From positions 1 to 19,374 of the forward strand of contig CAZUZD010000096.1 in assembly GCA_964624465.1 (NCBI GenBank): 19,374 nt of DNA. The letters run 5' to 3'. Under the pieces are notes generated by a model that saw nothing but the letters and a program-made list of their open reading frames with translations, was not told the DNA's origin and ran no database searches. Positions 15,696 through 19,374 of the stretch are shown here, piece by piece. Origin of the DNA: CAZUZD01 sp964624465. Lineage in GTDB: Bacteria > Planctomycetota > Planctomycetia > Isosphaerales > Isosphaeraceae. Position numbers and translations under genes: made by a program. Each line of letters begins with the position of its first letter. Within the stretch, counting starts at the first letter, position 1.

Positions 15696-16829
15696 TCAGT
15701 CGGTCTCGCGGACGCGGCCGGGCTCGGTGCGCGGCGAGCGGGCGTAGCGGCGGAGCTTCGGCTCGGGCAGCCCGACGTGGGGCGCCGACCAGCCGAGCGA
15801 GCCGGTGGGCCCGTCGGGCACGCCGTCCCACTGGTGAGCTTCCAGGCTGCGGACCACCAGCTCGGCCAGGCGGATCGCCCGGACCGCGTCGGTGCCACTG
15901 ACCCGGGGGCGGGTGCGAGTGCGGACGGCGTGGATGAAGTCCTCCAGCTCCAGGGCCAGGGGCTCGCGGCCCTCGGCCTGGCGCTGCTGGACGTCGAGCA
16001 TGGTGCCGAAAACGTGGGACTTGATGGCCTCGGCATTCGAGAGGTCGAGCCCCTCGATGTCGACTTCGCCGCGTCGCAGCGGGTCGGAGGGCCGGACGAT
16101 CAGGCCCTGGCGGGTCTTGAAGTCCAGACCCACGAAGGCGTCGGGCCCCCAGAGCCGCATCTTGCGGGTGGCCGACATGCTCGCCCGGCTGGCGCTCAGG
16201 TCGGCGACGGTGCCGTCCTCGAACCAGACGCGGGCCGAGGCGACATCCTCATGGCCCCCGAAGACGCTCAGCCCGACCGCCGAGACGGCGGTGACCGGCG
16301 CCTGGACCATCGAGAGGACCAGGTCGATGTCGTGGATCATGAGGTCAAGCACGACGCCGACGTCGGTCGACCGGAACGTGTAGATGCCCAGCCGCTCGGC
16401 GGCCAGGTACTTCGGTCGGAACTCCAGGCCGTCCAGGACGGTCAGCGCCGGGTTGAATCGCTCGATGTGGCCGACGGCCAGTGGCACGTTGTGCCGGGCC
16501 GCGAGGTCGACCAGCGCCTCGGCGTCGGCCAGGCTCGGCGCCAGCGGCTTCTCGACCAGGGCCGGGATGCCGCGGCTCAGGAAGGCCGAGGCGACCTCGC
16601 GATGCAGGGTCGTGGGCACGGCGATCGAGACGGCATCGACCCGGTCGACGAGTTCGCGATAGTCGGCCACGGCCTCGGCGCCCAGGGGACCCGCCACGGC
16701 GCGGGCCTGCTCCAGGCGGGCGTCGGCCACCGCGACGAGCTTGACCCCCTCGATGCCGGCCAGCACCCGGGCGTGATGCCGCCCCAGGTGTCCGACCCCG
16801 ACCACCCCGACTCGCAATGCGTCCGCCAT
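15696..16829 (-). CDS. Gfo/Idh/MocA oxidoreductase, likely UDP-GlcNAc 3-dehydrogenase-like
   Basis: This 377-aa NAD(P)-dependent sugar oxidoreductase starts at ATG 16829 with a strong GGGGGAGG about 7 nt upstream. The Rossmann motif is VGVVGVGHLGRHHA (7-20). The family catalytic lysine motif is EKP (93-95), followed by AVGHIERFNPAL (118-129). The GHIERFNPA stretch is typical of UDP-N-acetylglucosamine 3-dehydrogenases (GnnA-type). MIHDIDLVLSM is the usual C-domain site motif. It lies 84 nt after lpxA in the same direction. In Acidithiobacillus the GnnA/GnnB pair is encoded beside lpxA and makes the 3-amino sugar for amide-linked lipid A. No GnnB-type aminotransferase is visible in the window, so substrate and product remain inference. 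The last ~40 residues look like a lineage-specific tail. Confidence 0.85.
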   Translation of the reverse strand: MADALRVGVVGVGHLGRHHARVLAGIEGVKLVAVADARLEQARAVAGPLGAEAVADYRELVDRVDAVSIAVPTTLHREVASAFLSRGIPALVEKPLAPSLADAEALVDLAARHNVPLAVGHIERFNPALTVLDGLEFRPKYLAAERLGIYTFRSTDVGVVLDLMIHDIDLVLSMVQAPVTAVSAVGLSVFGGHEDVASARVWFEDGTVADLSASRASMSATRKMRLWGPDAFVGLDFKTRQGLIVRPSDPLRRGEVDIEGLDLSNAEAIKSHVFGTMLDVQQRQAEGREPLALELEDFIHAVRTRTRPRVSGTDAVRAIRLAELVVRSLEAHQWDGVPDGPTGSLGWSAPHVGLPEPKLRRYARSPRTEPGRVRETD

Positions 16830-16913
16830 TGTCCGCCTCCCCCTGCCTGGCCGGGCTGGGCAGCCCCCGGGCTCGACTCGCTGTCGTCGCTCGTCAGGAA
16901 CGCAACCGATCCC

Positions 16914-17756
16914 TCAGTCGACCTCGCTGGCCGGCTGAGGGGTGGAGGCGCCGCCCATGCGGAGCCGCTCGCGGGAGCGACCGTGCTTGCCCTCGTGCTG
17001 GCCCTCGACGAACTGGAGCAGACGCTCGACCTCGGGCAGCAGGTGGGCGTGCGAGACCAGGATCTCGCGGGCCTGCTTCGGGCTCATCTTGGCCCGGTAG
17101 ATCAGGCGATGGGCCTCGTGCAGGGCGTCGATGCCCTCGGGGGTGATCCCGTTGCGGCGCAGGCCAACAACGTTGATGCACCGGACCTTCGACGGGTTGC
17201 CGTCGACGAGCATGTACGGCGGCACGTCGTGGTAGATCCGTGACTGGCCACCGACGAAGCTGAAGCCGCCGATCGAGGCGAAGTGGTGGATGGCCACGCC
17301 GCCGGAGATCGAGGCGTGGCTCTCGACGTGGACGTGGCCGCCCATCAGCACGTTGTTGGCGATCGTGATCTTGTCGCCCAGCTTGCAGTCGTGGGCGATG
17401 TGCACGCCGGCCATGAAGTAGTTGTGGCTACCGACCCGCGTGACGCCGTCCTCCTTCTCGGTGGCGCGGTTGATCGTCACGTGCTCGCGGATCACGTTGT
17501 GATCGCCGAGCTCGACCCGGGTCGCGGAGCCCTTGTACGAGTAGTCCTGCGGCTCGCCGCCGAGGACAGTGAACGGGTGGACGACGTTGTACGCGCCCAG
17601 GCTGGTCGAGCCCAGGATGCAGACGTGTCCGATCAGTCGGGTGCCCTCGCCGATGCGGGCCTCGGGCCCGACGACGCAGTACGGCCCGATCTCGACGTCG
17701 TCGGCGATCTCGGCCCGCGGATCGACGCAGGCGGTGTCGGCAATGGAGATGGCCAT
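16914..17756 (-). CDS. lpxA: UDP-N-acetylglucosamine O-acyltransferase
   Basis: LpxA transfers a 3-hydroxyacyl chain from acyl carrier protein to UDP-GlcNAc, the first step of lipid A synthesis. From ATG 17756 it has 280 aa (E. coli 262), with GAGGGA just upstream; 35 extra in-frame residues to 17861 look like leader sequence. The left-handed beta-helix hexapeptides run from about 8 to 185. His122 (IAHDC, the catalytic base, E. coli His125), His141, His157 and Arg201 match E. coli His144, His160 and Arg204. Gly170 matches E. coli Gly173, the hydrocarbon-ruler position, suggesting a long (about C14) acyl chain. The C-terminal ~20 residues (RSRERLRMGGASTPQPASEVD) are an extension. It lies 157 nt after lpxC-fabZ, and a hairpin sits in between. 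Confidence 0.96.
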   Translation of the reverse strand: MAISIADTACVDPRAEIADDVEIGPYCVVGPEARIGEGTRLIGHVCILGSTSLGAYNVVHPFTVLGGEPQDYSYKGSATRVELGDHNVIREHVTINRATEKEDGVTRVGSHNYFMAGVHIAHDCKLGDKITIANNVLMGGHVHVESHASISGGVAIHHFASIGGFSFVGGQSRIYHDVPPYMLVDGNPSKVRCINVVGLRRNGITPEGIDALHEAHRLIYRAKMSPKQAREILVSHAHLLPEVERLLQFVEGQHEGKHGRSRERLRMGGASTPQPASEVD

Positions 17757-17782
17757 GTTCCCTCGCGTCCCTGGAGGAGTCC

Positions 17783-17802
17783 CGGCGCCATCCTTGGCGC
17801 CG
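17783..17802. other. Hairpin in the leader of lpxA
   Basis: A perfect 8-bp stem (CGGCGCCA at 17783-17790 with TGGCGCCG at 17795-17802) with a TCCT loop lies 27 nt upstream of the lpxA start. A second, 6-bp hairpin (17894-17899 with 17903-17908) lies just past the fabZ stop. Neither has a T-run. They could stabilise mRNA or attenuate transcription between the two genes. Confidence 0.35.
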
Positions 17803-17913
17803 TCGGCCGGGCGGTGTCTGAAAGGGCGTGATGGGGCCGCTCCGGCCGATCCCCCCACCACGCTATCCCGCCGCCACCGTGGGCGAGCGGGTCGGCCCGA
17901 GGCGGGCCCTCCG

Positions 17914-19230
17914 TCACGCGACGCGCTGCTTCTCCACCCTTACGAACCGGATCCTGGCCTCGGCGGCCACCCGGCCATCCACCATCGCGGTCGCCTGCAC
18001 CTCGGAGAGCCGGGGCATCAGGCGTCGGGCCTCGATCTCGAGGCGGATCTGATCGCCCGGCACCACCGGGCGGCGGATCTTGGCCCCGTCGATCGCGGCG
18101 ATCACCGCATCGTAGGTCTCGCTGTCGAACTGCCCGGCGATCAGCACGCCGGCGGCCTGCGCCATCGCCTCCAGGATCAGCACGCCCGGCATGATCGGCC
18201 GGCCCGGCCAGTGGCCCTGGAAGAACGGCTCGTTCACCGTCACGTTCTTGAGCGCCACCACCCGCTTGCCTGGCTCGACCGAGAGCACCCGGTCGATGAG
18301 CAGGAACGGGTAGCGGTGCGGCAGCATCCGCATGATCGCCTGGACATCCAGCTCGGGCATCGTCTCCGGCCCGCCGGCCTGGCCGCGTGCGAGGATCGCC
18401 CGGACCAGCTCGGCGTTGAGCTGGTGGCCCGACTTGTGCGCCACCACGTGCCCCACCAGGTCGGCACCGGCCAGGGCCAGGTCGCCGACCATGTCGAGGA
18501 TCTTGTGCCTCACGCACTCGTCCGGGAACCGGAGCGTGTTGTTGATCGGGCCGTCCTCGCCGAAGATCAGGATGTCCGACTCGGACAGCCGATGGCCCAG
18601 GCCGGCCTGCCGCAGCGCCATGGCCTCCTGCTCGAGCAGGAAGGTGCGGCACGGGGCGATTTCGTCGAGGAACCGGTTCGGCGTGATCTCGACGAACAGG
18701 CTCTGCGCGCCGATGGCGCGATGCCGGCCGTAGTCGAGGCTGTAGCCGAGCATCAGACCCTCGGTCGGGCCAGGATGCGCCGTCAGGGTGGCGGCGCCCT
18801 CGGTGACGGTGATCGGCTGGTCGATGCGGATCGTGGCCCGGGGCCGGTGCTGCGGCACGAGGCCGGCGCCGGCGAGGGCCTCGACGAAGGCCCGGCTGGA
18901 GCCGTCGCAGCCGGGGGTCTCCGACTGGTCGATCTCGACGACGCAGTTGTCGATCCGCAGGCCGGAGAGGGCGGCCATGACATGCTCGACCATCTCGACG
19001 GTGGCGGGCCCGCGCTCGATCGTCGTGCGCCGCTGGCGGGGCACGACGTGCCGGACGTGGGCGGGCACCTCAGGGGCGCCCGGGAGGTCGACCCGGCGGA
19101 ACACGACGCCGCTGCCGGCCGGGGCCGGGCGGAATCGCAGGGTCACATCGGCCTCGGTCAAGAAGCCGATGCCACGCACGCCGACCTCGCGGGCGATCGT
19201 CTGCTCATTGCGTGCCGGAGTTTGCTGCAT
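17914..19230 (-). CDS. Bifunctional LpxC deacetylase-FabZ dehydratase fusion
   Basis: One 438-aa protein joins UDP-3-O-acyl-GlcNAc deacetylase (committed step of lipid A synthesis) to 3-hydroxyacyl-ACP dehydratase (fatty-acid elongation). The two compete for 3-hydroxyacyl-ACP flux. LpxC covers about 1-288: Glu82-His83 (VEHVMAAL), His242 and Asp246 (HKILDMVGD) and His269 (AHKSGH) are the catalytic and zinc residues. FabZ covers about 292-438: His305 (LPHRYPFLLIDRV) and Glu354 (PGVLILEAMAQ) form its active site. All are intact. ATG 19230 gives the normal LpxC N-terminus (QTIAREVGVRGIGFLTE). The frame is open further upstream to the window edge, but that sequence is Pro/Arg/Gly-rich and not LpxC-like. 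Such fusions are known in Bacteroidetes and related phyla. It is followed by lpxA. Confidence 0.97.
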   Translation of the reverse strand: MQQTPARNEQTIAREVGVRGIGFLTEADVTLRFRPAPAGSGVVFRRVDLPGAPEVPAHVRHVVPRQRRTTIERGPATVEMVEHVMAALSGLRIDNCVVEIDQSETPGCDGSSRAFVEALAGAGLVPQHRPRATIRIDQPITVTEGAATLTAHPGPTEGLMLGYSLDYGRHRAIGAQSLFVEITPNRFLDEIAPCRTFLLEQEAMALRQAGLGHRLSESDILIFGEDGPINNTLRFPDECVRHKILDMVGDLALAGADLVGHVVAHKSGHQLNAELVRAILARGQAGGPETMPELDVQAIMRMLPHRYPFLLIDRVLSVEPGKRVVALKNVTVNEPFFQGHWPGRPIMPGVLILEAMAQAAGVLIAGQFDSETYDAVIAAIDGAKIRRPVVPGDQIRLEIEARRLMPRLSEVQATAMVDGRVAAEARIRFVRVEKQRVA

Positions 19231-19294
19231 GGCCTCTGGATTCTTCCATGAGAGAGACCGTCCGCGCCCGGGTTCCGGAGCACCACCGACCGGG

Positions 19295-19321
19295 CCGGCC
19301 CCCCGGCGCCACGGGGGCCGG
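19295..19321 (-). terminator. Possible hairpin upstream of lpxC-fabZ
   Basis: A 9-bp stem (CCGGCCCCC at 19295-19303 with GGGGGCCGG at 19313-19321) closes a 9-nt loop, 65 nt upstream of lpxC-fabZ. It could end a minus-strand gene lying outside the window. There is no T-run. I see no recognisable coding sequence in 19231-19374. Confidence 0.3.
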
Positions 19322-19374
19322 GGAGAGGTTCGACAGCACCCCGGGGGGCGGTCGCGGCGGGGGCGGGAGCCGAC

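Noticed and set aside
15777..19251. Long plus-strand open frames opposite the lipid A genes
   Set aside because: They lack domains and ribosome-binding sites and mirror the codon bias of lpxA, lpxC-fabZ and the oxidoreductase.

Overview
The window is GC-rich, double-membrane bacterial chromosome and most likely comes from a planctomycete, probably an Isosphaera-like lineage. This is inferred from gene content: a secretin with a very long helical-repeat N-terminus, a YdjY-type secreted protein, an LpxC-FabZ fusion beside LpxA, and a SAT/APS-kinase fusion. No phage, transposon, CRISPR, rRNA or tRNA was seen.

Region 1 (1-7359, + strand) looks like the end of a type IV pilus / type II secretion-like assembly locus. 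It holds the acidic tail of a protein cut by the window edge, a 695-aa single-pass membrane protein with Gly/Met-rich tracts, and a 1381-aa outer-membrane secretin. The secretin has its own leader and ends at a textbook intrinsic terminator. Region 2 (7359-8174, + strand) is a lone secreted YdjY-domain protein.

Region 3 (8257-11230, + strand) is a sulfate-assimilation operon: a [4Fe-4S] APS/PAPS reductase (cysH), an Rrf2-family regulator without iron-sulfur cysteines, and an ATP sulfurylase-APS kinase fusion. The promoter is good, with a perfect 8-bp inverted repeat at the predicted transcription start that also covers the cysH ribosome-binding site. The fusion appears to start at ATT, and its sulfurylase half has lost the QTRN, HxxH and GRDHAG motifs while the kinase half is intact. 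This operon is the most unusual part of the window.

Region 4 (11270-13884, - strand) runs ald (alanine dehydrogenase), then a small His/Cys/acid-rich protein of unknown function, then mtnA (methionine salvage). Region 5 holds a divergent 340-aa protein of unknown function (+) and a convergent 95-aa basic protein (-), separated by a strong hairpin.

Region 6 (15696-19230, - strand) is a lipid A locus: lpxC-fabZ fusion, lpxA, then a Gfo/Idh/MocA oxidoreductase resembling UDP-GlcNAc 3-dehydrogenase. Catalytic residues of all three lipid A activities (LpxC, FabZ, LpxA) are intact, which supports a lipid A-bearing outer membrane.
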